Assembly: GCA_963709645.1 (NCBI GenBank) | Contig: CAVPXP010000015.1 | Coordinates: forward strand, 1 to 64,000 | Reading direction: 5' to 3' | Origin: DYRB01 sp963709645 | Lineage (GTDB): Bacteria > Pseudomonadota > Gammaproteobacteria > Chromatiales > Chromatiaceae | Length of the DNA stretch: 64,000 nucleotides | Notes under the pieces: model-generated | Databases searched by the model: none | Told to the model about the DNA's origin: nothing | What the model saw: only the letters and a program-made list of their open reading frames with translations | Position numbers and translations under genes: made by a program | Part shown: piece by piece, positions 38,260 to 46,623 of the stretch | Numbering within the stretch: position 1 is the stretch's first letter | Layout: every line of letters starts with the position of its first letter

Positions 38260-39609
38260 ATGACCCAGACCACCACCAAGATCATCGTCCTCGATGACGA
38301 CCCCACGGGCTCCCAGACCGTCCACGGCTGCCTGCTCCTGACTCGTTGGGACTCGGAGACCCTGGGCCTGGCGCTGCGCGACGCATCCCCCCTCTTCTTC
38401 GTCCTGACCAACACCCGAGGCATGGACGCGGAACGTGCCGCCGACCTCACCAGGACAGTCTGCCGCAACTTGCGGACGGCCCTGGACCGCCTGACCGAGG
38501 AGGGTCAAGACATCCATCCCATCCTGGTCAGCCGCTCGGACTCGACGCTCCGCGGCCACTACCCCGTGGAGACAGACGTCATTGCGTCGGAACTGGGGCC
38601 CTTCGACGCGCATTTCCTGGTCCCGGCCTTTTTCGAGGGCGGACGGGTGACGGTCGACAGCACGCACTATTTAGTGGTCGACGGCCGACGGGTCCCGGTG
38701 CATGAGACGGAGTTCGCCCGTGACTCCGTATTCGGCTACTCGACCGCCTACCTGCCGGACTATGTTGCGGAGAAGACTCGGGGGCGTATCCCTGCAGCCG
38801 AGGTGCAACGCTTCGTCCTAGCCGACGTCCGTGGCGACCTGCGGGCACGCCTTGCCGCCCTCAGGGGCAACACCTGCTGCGTCGTCGACGCAGAGGGCCA
38901 GTCCGACCTGGACGGCTTCACGGCGCAGGTCATCGAAGCCGTCGCGAGCGGCAAGCGATTTCTTTTCCGCAGTGGCGCCAGCCTGCTCACTGCCCTGGCC
39001 AGGCTCCCAGCCCAACCCGTTGCCCCCGAGGACATGGGGCGCTACCGCCGGAGTGAGAAACCCGGGGCTGTGATCGTCGGATCCCATGTCAAGAAGACCA
39101 CCGCCCAGCTCGCGGCCTTGCTGCGCGAGCCTGGTGTGGAGGCCCTGGAGGTGGACGTGGACCGCATCGGTCCGGAGGGTCCTGCGCTCCGTGCTGAGCT
39201 CTTGGACCGCGCCGCCATGGCCATCACAGGGGGACAAACCCCCGTGATTTACACGAGCCGCGCGGAGCGGACCTTCCCGGATCAGGCAACCCGGCTCGCC
39301 TTCGGGGAGCAAGTCTCCGGCTTCCTCATGGACTTGGTGCGTGCCCTGCCGCCTGACCTGGGGTTCCTGATCAGCAAGGGGGGGATCACCTCCAACGACG
39401 TGCTGAGCGAAGGGCTCGCCCTGCACAGTTCCCGCGTCCTCGGCCAAGTCCTTCCGGGCTGCTCGGTGGTGCGCTGCCCGGATGACCACCCGCGTTACCC
39501 TGGGCTCCCGGTGGTCATTTTTCCCGGTAACGTAGGCGACGATGCCGCCCTGGCCACAGCCTACCGGCGCATGATCCAGCCAGTCACCAGACGCGCGCCG
39601 GCGACCTGA
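38260..39609 (+). CDS. Four-carbon acid sugar kinase family protein
   Basis: This 449-residue protein (DUF1537/OtnK-type) has the N-terminal IIVLDDDPTGSQTVHG, RSDSTLRGHYPVE and, at the C-terminus, ISKGGITSNDVLSEGL and FPGNVGDDAALATAYRR, typical of the nucleotide-binding domain. Family members phosphorylate four-carbon acid sugars such as erythronate and threonate, but others use different small sugars. The ATG at 38260 is preferred over an upstream TTG because it opens the conserved sequence and follows AGGTCCTGAGG. Its neighbours suggest a role in a sugar pathway with the phosphoketolase-like enzyme. Confidence 0.88.
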   Translation: MTQTTTKIIVLDDDPTGSQTVHGCLLLTRWDSETLGLALRDASPLFFVLTNTRGMDAERAADLTRTVCRNLRTALDRLTEEGQDIHPILVSRSDSTLRGHYPVETDVIASELGPFDAHFLVPAFFEGGRVTVDSTHYLVVDGRRVPVHETEFARDSVFGYSTAYLPDYVAEKTRGRIPAAEVQRFVLADVRGDLRARLAALRGNTCCVVDAEGQSDLDGFTAQVIEAVASGKRFLFRSGASLLTALARLPAQPVAPEDMGRYRRSEKPGAVIVGSHVKKTTAQLAALLREPGVEALEVDVDRIGPEGPALRAELLDRAAMAITGGQTPVIYTSRAERTFPDQATRLAFGEQVSGFLMDLVRALPPDLGFLISKGGITSNDVLSEGLALHSSRVLGQVLPGCSVVRCPDDHPRYPGLPVVIFPGNVGDDAALATAYRRMIQPVTRRAPAT

Positions 39610-39775
39610 TCCCCGAGCCGCTGAGCTGGAGGCCCAGAGTCAAGAGCCGCAATTACAGAGCCATAGGGGACAAATATCGGGCGGTGTGGGAAGATTTGCT
39701 TCCAGCCAGCGGCCGCCGAGGCGGGGCGCAACGCTGCGGCGGAAATGTACAGCCCACAGGATCGACCATCCCCCC

Positions 39776-41140
39776 ATGAACACCTCTCGCGACGCCGCTT
39801 ACGATCTGCTCATAAGCTCGGTGATGACCTACCGCAACCAGCCGGTGGGGACGGTCGCCGCCTGCGACCCCGCCGGGGCCGTGGCCGCCAACTACCACGA
39901 CTGCTTCGTGCGGGACTTCATCCCCTCCGCCTTGGTCTTCATGGCGGACGCAGACTATCCGATCGTGCGCAACTTCCTGGTCACCGTGCTGGATCTGCGC
40001 AGCCAGCACAAGGCCGTGCAGGGTCACGAGCTGGAGCCGGCCGTGCTGCCCGCGAGTTTCCGGGTCGTCGAGGGAACGGACGGCCAGCAGCAGATTCGCG
40101 CCGACTTCGGCGACCAGGCCATCGGGCGGGTCGCCCCCGTGGACGGCATGATGTGGTGGGTGATCCTCCTCGGCATCTATGTACGCCAGAGCGGCGACAG
40201 GGCCCTGGCCCAGGAGCCCAAGATCCAGCGCGCCATCCAGAGCATCCTGGAGCTCAGTCTCAAGGAGGGCTTCGAGGTCTTCCCTACCCTGCTGGTGCCG
40301 GACGGCGCCTTCATGATCGACCGCCGCATGGGGGTCTACGGCCACCCGCTGGAGATCCAGGCACTCTTCTACGGCATGTTGTGCACCGCCACCCAGCTAC
40401 TCACGGTGACCGACCACACCGCCACCATCGTCCAGCTGGCCGTCAAGCGCGCGAACATGCTGCGCAGCTACATGCGGCTGTTCTACTGGCTGGACCTGAA
40501 ACAGCTCAACACCATCCACCGCTACCGGACCGAGGAGTTCGGAAGCGGCAGCGTCAACATGCTGAACATCTATCCCGAGTCCATCCCGGACTGGGTAGTG
40601 GACTGGCTGCCCCATAGGGCCGGCTTCCTGGTGGGCAACCTAGGGCCGGGGCGGATGGACTTCCGCTTCTTTGCCCTGGGCAACCTGCTCTCCATCATCT
40701 TCGGCATCACAACCCGGGAAGAGTCCGCCCACATCATGCTGCTCTACAGCGACCGCTGGGACGACCTGATGGGCGGCATGCCCTGCAAGATCGTCTACCC
40801 GGCGGTATCCGGGAAGGAATGGCAGTTCCTGACCGGCAGCGACCCCAAGAACGTGCCCTGGTCCTACCACAACGGGGGCAACTGGCCCGTGCTTCTGTGG
40901 GCCTTCGTGGCAGCGGCACTCAAGACCGGCCGGGGCGACTTGGCCCAACGGGCCGTGGAGTCCGCGGACCGCTCTCTGCTCGAAGACCAATGGCCCGAGT
41001 ACTACGACGGCCGCTGCGGCCACCTCATCGGCCGGCGCGCCCACCTCAACCAAATCTGGACCGTGGCCGGCTATCTCTTCGCCCACAAGCTGCTGGACAA
41101 CAACCAGCTCTTGTCATTCTTTCCAGCGGATGGGGAATAG
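39776..41140 (+). CDS. GH100 neutral/alkaline invertase
   Basis: This 454-residue protein has the GH100 signature elements: NYHDCFVRDFIPSALVFM (with the catalytic Asp in VRDF), DQAIGRVAPVDGMMWWVILL, MIDRRMGVYGHPLEIQALFY, WSYHNGGNWPVLLWAF and LNQIWTVAGYLFA. GH100 enzymes hydrolyse sucrose to glucose and fructose in the cytoplasm and are best known in cyanobacteria and plants. The ATG at 39776 is the first Met before the conserved N-terminus. There is no signal peptide. It follows the sugar kinase by 166 bases. Confidence 0.9.
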   Translation: MNTSRDAAYDLLISSVMTYRNQPVGTVAACDPAGAVAANYHDCFVRDFIPSALVFMADADYPIVRNFLVTVLDLRSQHKAVQGHELEPAVLPASFRVVEGTDGQQQIRADFGDQAIGRVAPVDGMMWWVILLGIYVRQSGDRALAQEPKIQRAIQSILELSLKEGFEVFPTLLVPDGAFMIDRRMGVYGHPLEIQALFYGMLCTATQLLTVTDHTATIVQLAVKRANMLRSYMRLFYWLDLKQLNTIHRYRTEEFGSGSVNMLNIYPESIPDWVVDWLPHRAGFLVGNLGPGRMDFRFFALGNLLSIIFGITTREESAHIMLLYSDRWDDLMGGMPCKIVYPAVSGKEWQFLTGSDPKNVPWSYHNGGNWPVLLWAFVAAALKTGRGDLAQRAVESADRSLLEDQWPEYYDGRCGHLIGRRAHLNQIWTVAGYLFAHKLLDNNQLLSFFPADGE

Positions 41141-41325
41141 CGGGTCATCGCGGCCCGGGGAGGGTGCGGCGCACATGGGATGCGGATCGATGCGCTTCGA
41201 GTCCGCCCCACGCAGTCTCCATTCCGCTGCGCCAGACCTCCGATCACCGCGTGTCCCGTAGGCATGAGACGACACCCTCGGCACCCTGGCCCTAAGCGGC
41301 CGATTGGAGATTCCGGAACAGACCG

Positions 41326-41880
41326 ATGAACGACGACACCCGCATCATCGACACCGTTCGCCGCTGGGTGGAAGAGGTGGTGGTCGGACTGGATCTGTGC
41401 CCCTTCGCCAGGCAGCCTCTGGAGCGCGGCACCCTGGGGTTTCGCATCTCTCGGGCGCGGACCGAAACCGCGCTCTACAAAGACACCGTTCACGCACTCG
41501 AAGCCTTTCTCCAAGCCGATCCGGGACAGGAATCCACCACCCTGCTCATCTGTCCAGACGCCTTGGCCGACTTCGACCACTTCAACGACTTTCTCGGCGA
41601 CCTGGAGGCCAACCTGGAAGAGACCGGTCTGGCGACCTTGGTACAGCTCGTGGGTTTTCATCCCAACTACCGTTTCCAGGACACAGACCCGGACGACGCC
41701 GCCAACTACACCAACCGCTCCCCCTGGCCCATGTTCCACTTCATCCGCCCGGACGAGATGGAAGCCGCCCTGGCCCACACCCCCGACCCTGCGGCCATCC
41801 CCGAGGCCAACATCGCGCGGCTGCGGGCACTTGGTCTCGCCGACCTGGCGGAGCGGCTGGCACGTATCAAAGGGTCCTGA
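41326..41880 (+). CDS. DUF1415 family protein
   Basis: This 184-residue protein matches DUF1415: VVVGLDLCPFARQPLERGTL near the start, then LLICPDALADFDHFNDFLG, LVQLVGFHPNYRFQDTDPDD and NRSPWPMFHFIRPDEM. Cys, His and Asp residues are conserved but no activity is established. It is intact and lies 185 bases after the invertase. Confidence 0.92.
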   Translation: MNDDTRIIDTVRRWVEEVVVGLDLCPFARQPLERGTLGFRISRARTETALYKDTVHALEAFLQADPGQESTTLLICPDALADFDHFNDFLGDLEANLEETGLATLVQLVGFHPNYRFQDTDPDDAANYTNRSPWPMFHFIRPDEMEAALAHTPDPAAIPEANIARLRALGLADLAERLARIKGS

Positions 41881-41958
41881 CCGCTCATCCTCGACATGGC
41901 AGCCGGCCTGGGAAAGGTCACCCGATGCCGACCCTACCGCCCTGCCGGGCCCTCGCGA

Positions 41959-42312
41959 TTAGGACGTATGGCCACTTTCGGCAATGCGCTTGGCTATCTG
42001 AACCACGATCAGGACAACCAGCAACATAGAATGCAGGAGGTACAGAGCCAAGGGGGTCCAGATCACATAATCGTTTTCTACGAAATAGGACGCCAGTAAG
42101 AAAAGCACAATCCAAGCGAGCAAAAACCCCGCATGTAAGATTCCGATTCGTGCGCTCCGAGCAAGGAAGCCGAGAATGACGCACAAAAGAAATGCCAGAA
42201 TAGGCGATAGGGCACCCACCACCACCCAGAGTGGGATGTATTGGGCGTGCGCAGCAATTGGGACCAAACCCAACATTATCGCGAGAGTGGCCGACAAAGA
42301 TTTGGCGCTCAT
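41959..42312 (-). CDS. Small membrane protein, unknown
   Basis: This 117-residue protein has an N-terminal signal-like helix (residues 5-25) ending AHA, then three more hydrophobic segments (about 28-50, 58-75 and 85-107). I do not recognise a family. It lies opposite and partly upstream of the HExxH protein gene, whose start is 198 bases beyond. The codon use looks less GC-rich than the neighbours, consistent with accessory DNA. Confidence 0.6.
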   Translation of the reverse strand: MSAKSLSATLAIMLGLVPIAAHAQYIPLWVVVGALSPILAFLLCVILGFLARSARIGILHAGFLLAWIVLFLLASYFVENDYVIWTPLALYLLHSMLLVVLIVVQIAKRIAESGHTS

Positions 42313-42509
42313 TTCAGCTACTGCCTAGACCGTCGCAAAACCGGTTACGCGGCCTTCCTACAGCGAAGGTTAAGTGCTTGGTTGCAGGACTTGGCACTAT
42401 GTCTTTCTCTGTCCCAAACTTTCCAGTTCGACCCCGTGCCCTGCGCGCCAGTGAGCACCCGCTATACTGGAAGAAAAGACGCGATGGGGACACGAAGAGG
42501 TGCGCTGCA

Positions 42510-43115
42510 ATGGTCAAATTCGAGATTAACGGTATCACCAAGAATCTAGGGGCATTGCGCACGGGCTCGCCCGACTACCTGATGGATCAGTTTGCCCAAC
42601 CGCACCTCCAGTTCCGGATAACCAAACGCGGAAAGGTCCCCGTCCTCATGACGGTCAACGTCAAAGCCACCATCACCGCCGGCCTGAAGTACATCGACAA
42701 GCATTGCGCCGCCTTGAAGAGCTGCAACAACTATTTCCGCGGCCTGAACACTACCAGCCCGATCAGTCTCAGGCAGATCCTCGACGGCAAGACCCTGCAT
42801 ATCTACCGACTCAAGCCGACGGGAACCGCAACCAACAAGACAATCCCGGGAGGGCTCTGCTACTCCTGGGGCGCGACTTGGGCGCAGATCGGGATCAACG
42901 ACCTGCTCCTGATCGACCGGATGGAGGTCGCGCAAACGCTCCTGCACGAACTTGCCCATGTTGCCGGCGCACCCGGCAAACGACAAGACCCCAAGTCGCT
43001 GGCCGCGGAGAAGGCCCTGCTGCGCTGCGGGCTGCGCAAATACTACGACCCGAAGGCCTTCGGTTCCCTGGATCTGCTGCCGGCGCCTGAGGAGCAGCAG
43101 AAGGCCCTGGCTTGA
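42510..43115 (+). CDS. HExxH-containing putative zinc metalloprotein, unknown
   Basis: This protein of about 201 residues starts MVKFEINGITKNLGAL. It carries LLHELAHVAGAPG near residue 150, a typical HExxH zinc-protease motif followed by a glycine. FRITKRGKVPVLMTVNVKAT and GLCYSWGATWAQIGINDLLL precede it. No signal peptide is seen. I do not recognise a named family. The ATG at 42510 is chosen because codon use changes there; the reading frame upstream overlaps the membrane protein gene. The MITE-like element lies 104 bases downstream. Confidence 0.7.
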   Translation: MVKFEINGITKNLGALRTGSPDYLMDQFAQPHLQFRITKRGKVPVLMTVNVKATITAGLKYIDKHCAALKSCNNYFRGLNTTSPISLRQILDGKTLHIYRLKPTGTATNKTIPGGLCYSWGATWAQIGINDLLLIDRMEVAQTLLHELAHVAGAPGKRQDPKSLAAEKALLRCGLRKYYDPKAFGSLDLLPAPEEQQKALA

Positions 43116-43219
43116 TCAGTCCATCCGGCCGGCAGCTTGGCAACTCGTGCGCCCCCGCACCCGCAAACGACCGCCAAGTGGGGAATAGCGGGCTATCGCA
43201 GGCGGCGGGGAGACCGCTC

Positions 43220-43384
43220 CTAAGGCGATTGCCGGAGAATCATGTACCAGATTGCGAAGGATTTTCGGTCGCCTTCAAAGAGTGCCGGCAGGAGCATAGC
43301 TGGGCTATGTGACTGCCGGCACGACACCGAAAGCGGGCGAAAAGACGAGTAAGCTGGTACATGATTTGACAGAAATCGCCTAAG
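43220..43384 (-). mobile_element. 165-bp MITE-like element, copy 2 (inverted)
   Basis: It has the same length and termini as copy 1 at 25804-25968, in the opposite orientation: GGCGATTGCCGGAGAATCAT at its left end corresponds to the right end of copy 1. Internal palindromes are shared, and both copies are flanked by TAA. Its right end supplies the stop codon of the SpoIIAA-like gene at 43380-43748. Confidence 0.9.
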
Positions 43385-43748
43385 TTACGGCCCAACCCAG
43401 CCACCGGCGTGCCGAGGCTTCAGCATCTGGGGTGAAATATTCGATGGGCACCGAGCGCAAGCCCTTGAGCGTGAAGGCGTAGGCCAGGTCCCGCCACTTG
43501 TCGTCGCCGACGATGGCCATTTTTTCCATGAACCTATCGTTTCTTTCCATGAAGGATAGGTCTTCCCAGCCATCGGCCTGTTCCCAGCCCGAGAAACTGT
43601 CCAGCAGAATCAGCAGCTTCACTGACCCCTGCTTCTGTACAGCCGTCTCCATGTCGGCCTGCACCCGCCGAAACTCGTCGATGCCAAGCTCTCCGGAAAT
43701 CCGCAGCGTAAGGTGGTTGTCATCCACGATCCGAAATTCGACTGGCAT
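43380..43748 (-). CDS. SpoIIAA-like (STAS/SEC14-fold) protein
   Basis: This protein of about 122 residues begins MPVEFRIVDDNHLTLRISGE. LLILLDSFSGWEQ and ERNDRFMEKMAIVGDDKWRD follow, a pattern typical of the SpoIIAA-like family that has a STAS-type fold. The function is unknown; it may bind a lipid or a protein partner. The start at 43748 follows GGAGG at good spacing. The stop TAG is made by the terminal bases of the MITE-like element, so the natural C-terminus may have been altered. The conserved YFTPDAEASARRWLGWA near the end is present, so the domain itself is probably complete. Confidence 0.83.
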   Translation of the reverse strand: MPVEFRIVDDNHLTLRISGELGIDEFRRVQADMETAVQKQGSVKLLILLDSFSGWEQADGWEDLSFMERNDRFMEKMAIVGDDKWRDLAYAFTLKGLRSVPIEYFTPDAEASARRWLGWAVT

Positions 43749-43833
43749 CTGCAGATCCTCCAAACAATTGAGGCAAACGAGTGAAGGCAAGGGTCAAGAC
43801 CTGGCACCGTAGTTCGTGCGTCACCTCCACCAT

Positions 43834-44064
43834 TCATATCCTGACGAAATACGGAATTGCCATGAGCGCCATCCCGCCACCCACCAGGAGGAACGTATTG
43901 GACACGAAATACGGAAAGATCAAGAGGGCGAGCCCGCAGACCAGTGGCACAATGGCCCTTTGCTTCTTGCCATACACGAAGAAGCCGAGCCCAATCGAGC
44001 CGAACAGTACACCCCAAAGCAGCCCAGACGTGTCCAATGGGACCTCCTCATATACCACAGCCAT
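43834..44064 (-). CDS. Small membrane protein, unknown
   Basis: This 76-residue protein has about three hydrophobic segments: LLWGVLFGSIGLGFFVYG, IVPLVCGLALLIFPYFV and FLLVGGGMALMAIPYFV. The pattern of an N-terminal GxxFGxIGLGFFVYGKKQ resembles small amino-acid-transport-signal-like membrane proteins, but I cannot name a family with confidence. It is followed by the SpoIIAA-like gene on the same strand. Confidence 0.6.
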   Translation of the reverse strand: MAVVYEEVPLDTSGLLWGVLFGSIGLGFFVYGKKQRAIVPLVCGLALLIFPYFVSNTFLLVGGGMALMAIPYFVRI

Positions 44065-44137
44065 TCTGCGCCATACGGAACCCGGAAACCGGGCTTCACG
44101 CCGGCGGAACGCGCACCCGATACCACGAAGCGGCCCG

Positions 44138-44214
44138 GTAGGTTGGGGTGAGCGACGAACCCCAACGATAGACTGCGGTTCCGTTGGGATTCGCTACCCT
44201 TCATCCCAACCTAC
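44138..44214. repeat. Intergenic palindrome, copy 1
   Basis: GTAGGTTGGG (44138-44147) and CCCAACCTAC (44205-44214) form a 10-bp inverted repeat around a partly symmetric centre with CGAACCCCAACG. A related copy lies at 44808-44885, so the DUF6398 gene sits between two copies. The end of that gene reads into this palindrome. This is a REP-like element. Confidence 0.75.
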
Positions 44215-44733
44215 GCGGGCTGCACATCCGCGTGCACATAGGGGATCGACCCCTGCCTGGTGCAACAATGCCTGTTGGTCCCGTGGCAACCTGCGGGCAT
44301 CGACGATGAATCCCGGCCCGGTCTGTACCAGCCAGGCCATCGGATGATCGTGAAGCCGGCTCGGCAGGCACCAGTGGGGATCGAACTGGCTCATGCGCAA
44401 CAGGTCCCGCACCTTCTTCGACCGCCCCTGCCCGGTGCCTTGGCTCACCCCGAATGCCTCGTAGAGCGCGCCGGCGGGGATATGGAGCTGTTGCGTCGAG
44501 TCGAACAGAAAGTTCATGGTCCCCACGGCATGGGCAATCCCCGCAGCCCAAGCCGCCGCCGCCCCGGTAGCGAGTGGCGACGGCCGCTTGCGAGCGAGGG
44601 CCGCAGCGACGAACCGCATCATCTGGGCGTACTCCTGATCCAGCCGTTCGCGGCAGAAGGCATCGGTAATGGCAGTCACCGCGGCAAAGGTCTCCCCCAT
44701 CGCCTTTGGCACCTTCTCAGAATGATTGAACAT
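44194..44733 (-). CDS. DUF6398 family protein
   Basis: This protein of about 179 residues matches DUF6398. KAMGETFAAVTAITDAFCRE and LALARKRPSP-like AALARKRPSPLATG come first, then AWAAGIAHAVGTMNFLFD and a helix-turn-helix-like YEAFGVSQGTGQGRSKKVRD, ending FDPHWCLPSRL. The family may be regulatory but has no known function. The ATG at 44733 follows GAGGG. The last residues are encoded by the palindrome at 44138-44214 and are unlikely to be original. Confidence 0.8.
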   Translation of the reverse strand: MFNHSEKVPKAMGETFAAVTAITDAFCRERLDQEYAQMMRFVAAALARKRPSPLATGAAAAWAAGIAHAVGTMNFLFDSTQQLHIPAGALYEAFGVSQGTGQGRSKKVRDLLRMSQFDPHWCLPSRLHDHPMAWLVQTGPGFIVDARRLPRDQQALLHQAGVDPLCARGCAARVGWDEG

Positions 44734-44807
44734 GGCACCCTCTACAATAGATAAGAAATGACCCACACCCTCGGCAGCCCCTGGTCCGCTCGATGTCTCA
44801 AGCCCGG

Positions 44808-44885
44808 GTAGGTTGAGGGTCAGAAACGAACCCCGACGAGGTGCGGCGGTTACGTTTGGTTTCGCAATCGCTCACCCCCAACCTA
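44808..44885. repeat. Intergenic palindrome, copy 2
   Basis: GTAGGTTGAGGG (44808-44819) pairs imperfectly with CCCCCAACCTA (44875-44885). It is diverged from copy 1 at 44138-44214 but shares the ends and the central CGAACCCCGACG. It is a non-coding REP-like element. Confidence 0.65.
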
Positions 44886-44896
44886 GCCTGGCCTGG

Positions 44897-45316
44897 CTAG
44901 TCGTCTGCCTCCGGATATTGCTCTGGGTTATCCCCAATGCCATCAATCAGCCGGGGATACTTGACACCGGCCAGCGGCTCACGTGGTGGCGTGCGCGTTT
45001 TCGCGACACTGAACAACCAACTATCACCGTAGTCGAAGAGGTAGAACAGCTTCCGGTCTTTGGGCGGCGGGAACATCGAAGCGACTGTCCTGCTGAATAG
45101 CTCGCCATTCTCATCGTCGAAGCGCACCCGGTCGCGGCTCCGCTCGGTCCTGGCGTAATAGAATTCATACAGATGATCGTTATCGAAGTCCACGGCATCC
45201 TGGATCGCCAGATGCAGGTCTTCCAGGGTGGCGGACGAGTCGATCTCGATCACCCGAACGCATTTCCCCGTCGAATAGATCCCGCCACACAAGGTCACCT
45301 TCAGGGTCCAGATCAT
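44897..45316 (-). CDS. pRiA4b ORF-3 / IS1096 TnpR-passenger family protein
   Basis: This 139-residue protein starts MIWTLKVTLCGGIYSTGKCV and has LEDLHLAIQDAVDFDNDHLY, EFYYARTERSR and LFYLFDYGDSWLFSV, the pattern of the plasmid pRiA4b ORF-3-like family. The family is named from passenger genes of mobile elements. Its function is unknown; it is common in accessory regions, as here. It is intact. Confidence 0.85.
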   Translation of the reverse strand: MIWTLKVTLCGGIYSTGKCVRVIEIDSSATLEDLHLAIQDAVDFDNDHLYEFYYARTERSRDRVRFDDENGELFSRTVASMFPPPKDRKLFYLFDYGDSWLFSVAKTRTPPREPLAGVKYPRLIDGIGDNPEQYPEADD

Positions 45317-45344
45317 TGTCGTACCTCAGATTATTGGACTTCTT

Positions 45345-45610
45345 TCCGTTCTCAGGTTCCGCATAGGACCGTACTCTTAGCCGCTCCCACGGCCTGAACA
45401 CCTTTGCAACACTGAAACGTGGGACAAAGCTCAAAAGGCAAAAGTCAAGACCTGACCCCGCTCTTATGACCCTGACCCCGTCTTTCGCTCTTTCAGTTCC
45501 CACGTTCCGCTACGACTGTATGCTCGTTAGCCGCCGCCGGCGGCCTGAACGCCCTGCAACGGTGGCCGCGCGATAGAGCTCAAAAAGGCAAAAGTAGAAC
45601 CTTGACCCTA
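45345..45610. repeat. Diverged direct repeat of about 125 bases
   Basis: Two similar blocks follow each other. The first (about 45345-45470) runs from TTCTCAGGTTCCGCATAGGA to AAAGGCAAAAGTCAAGACCT. The second (about 45485-45610) runs from TTTCAGTTCCCACGTTCCGC to AAAAAGGCAAAAGTAGAACC. Both contain a TTAGCCGC...CGGCCTGAAC core. They are non-coding. The rest of 45317-45995 contains no gene I can support. Confidence 0.55.
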
Positions 45611-45995
45611 CGGCTCCTGCCCATTCACGCTTGGCCGACCTCGTGGATTCGCAGGGCGCTCGCCAGGCTCCTGCGCCGGCAGCCCGCCAGGGCGCAAGTC
45701 ATGACCTGCTGCCCTTTGTCGAGTTTCATTTGGATAAATCTAGTAATATCGGAAGCTTGACACGCCGGTTGCACGCTCGTCGCTAGGCCAACTAGTCGCG
45801 GTCGGTAGTAGCATTCCAGTCGATCTTTTTGACAACCTTGTGCTCTTTTCCTCGGTTTCATACCGGTCAAGTTGGGTCGGTGCGCCCAGTCACACGACGT
45901 GCTCACTCGGCTTTGCTCACGCCTTCGCAAATCCACCGGCTACGCCGATCCGTCCACGCGACGCTCTTGCTTCCGGTGGGTGTAGCCAACCCAGT

Positions 45996-46489
45996 TTACG
46001 GACAGAGCTTGGTCGTTAAACCCGTACGGCGACTCCTTATGCATTTCACGCCAAGCTCCGATCTTGACAATCCGAAGCGACCAGGCTCCTTCCGGCGCGC
46101 CATGACTAACCGCCGCTGGTTAAACACGTATTGATTGACAGACTCGAAGCGACGGAGGGCGCTAACCCTCAGATAGATGAGTCTAGTAATCCTGTTGAAC
46201 AAGAAATCATAGATACTGCTATAGGTGATTTCAGCGAGGCCGTGATAATGAGTAATGCGAAGGTTGTAGTTCGCGATGTATGCTAGAGGCACGATGTGTT
46301 CTTCCTCGTACCCTTTCTCTTCCACCTTACGCTTCAAAAATGTTCGCTGCGGATCTCGTGCAATAAAGAACGGTTCATTCCATCGCTCTACTCTCAACGC
46401 TAGCGATTCACTCGCTTCTCCGACGTCTCCAGATCTGGGATGCGTCGGGACATAGCTCACGAAGTAACGGGGGAGTAGCTTTTATTGGA
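45996..46489 (-). pseudogene. Integron-cassette hypothetical gene, probably frameshifted
   Basis: The clearest frame (start at 46460) encodes MSYVPTHPRSGDVGEASESL, then WNEPFFIARDPQRTFLKRKV, YNLRITHYHGLAEITYSSIY and NRITRLIYLRVSALRRF. An ATG further upstream (minus strand, near 46489, MAPIKATPP) would join it through a one-base shift. The C-terminal 30 residues look non-coding. I do not recognise the family. It lies directly downstream, in the minus sense, of the attC site at 46537-46598, as expected of a cassette gene. The base composition is lower in GC than the chromosome around it. Confidence 0.5.
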
Positions 46490-46536
46490 GCCATCGAGTC
46501 AGCACCACATACGTCCGTTTTTACGCTTAACTCCAC

Positions 46537-46598
46537 GCCTAACACGACGGCCCAAATTGCGATAGCACTTTGGGGTCGGGTTTGGTACCGTGTTAGGC
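46537..46598 (-). other. Integron attC site
   Basis: The 62-base site is bounded by GCCTAAC and GTTAGGC, matching the RYYYAAC and GTTRRRY boxes. The outer stem GCCTAACACG/CGTGTTAGGC is perfect, and an inner CCCAAA/TTTGGG stem lies around a central loop. It follows the 3' end of the DUF2569 gene, in the correct cassette orientation on the minus strand. Confidence 0.82.
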
Positions 46599-46623
46599 CA
46601 TCTCTGATCCTTCGTTCCAGACC

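Noticed and set aside
45640..46000. Group II intron remnant near the cassette cluster
   Set aside because: The stretch has some structured-looking sequence but no intron 5' end, domain V or reverse transcriptase could be identified.
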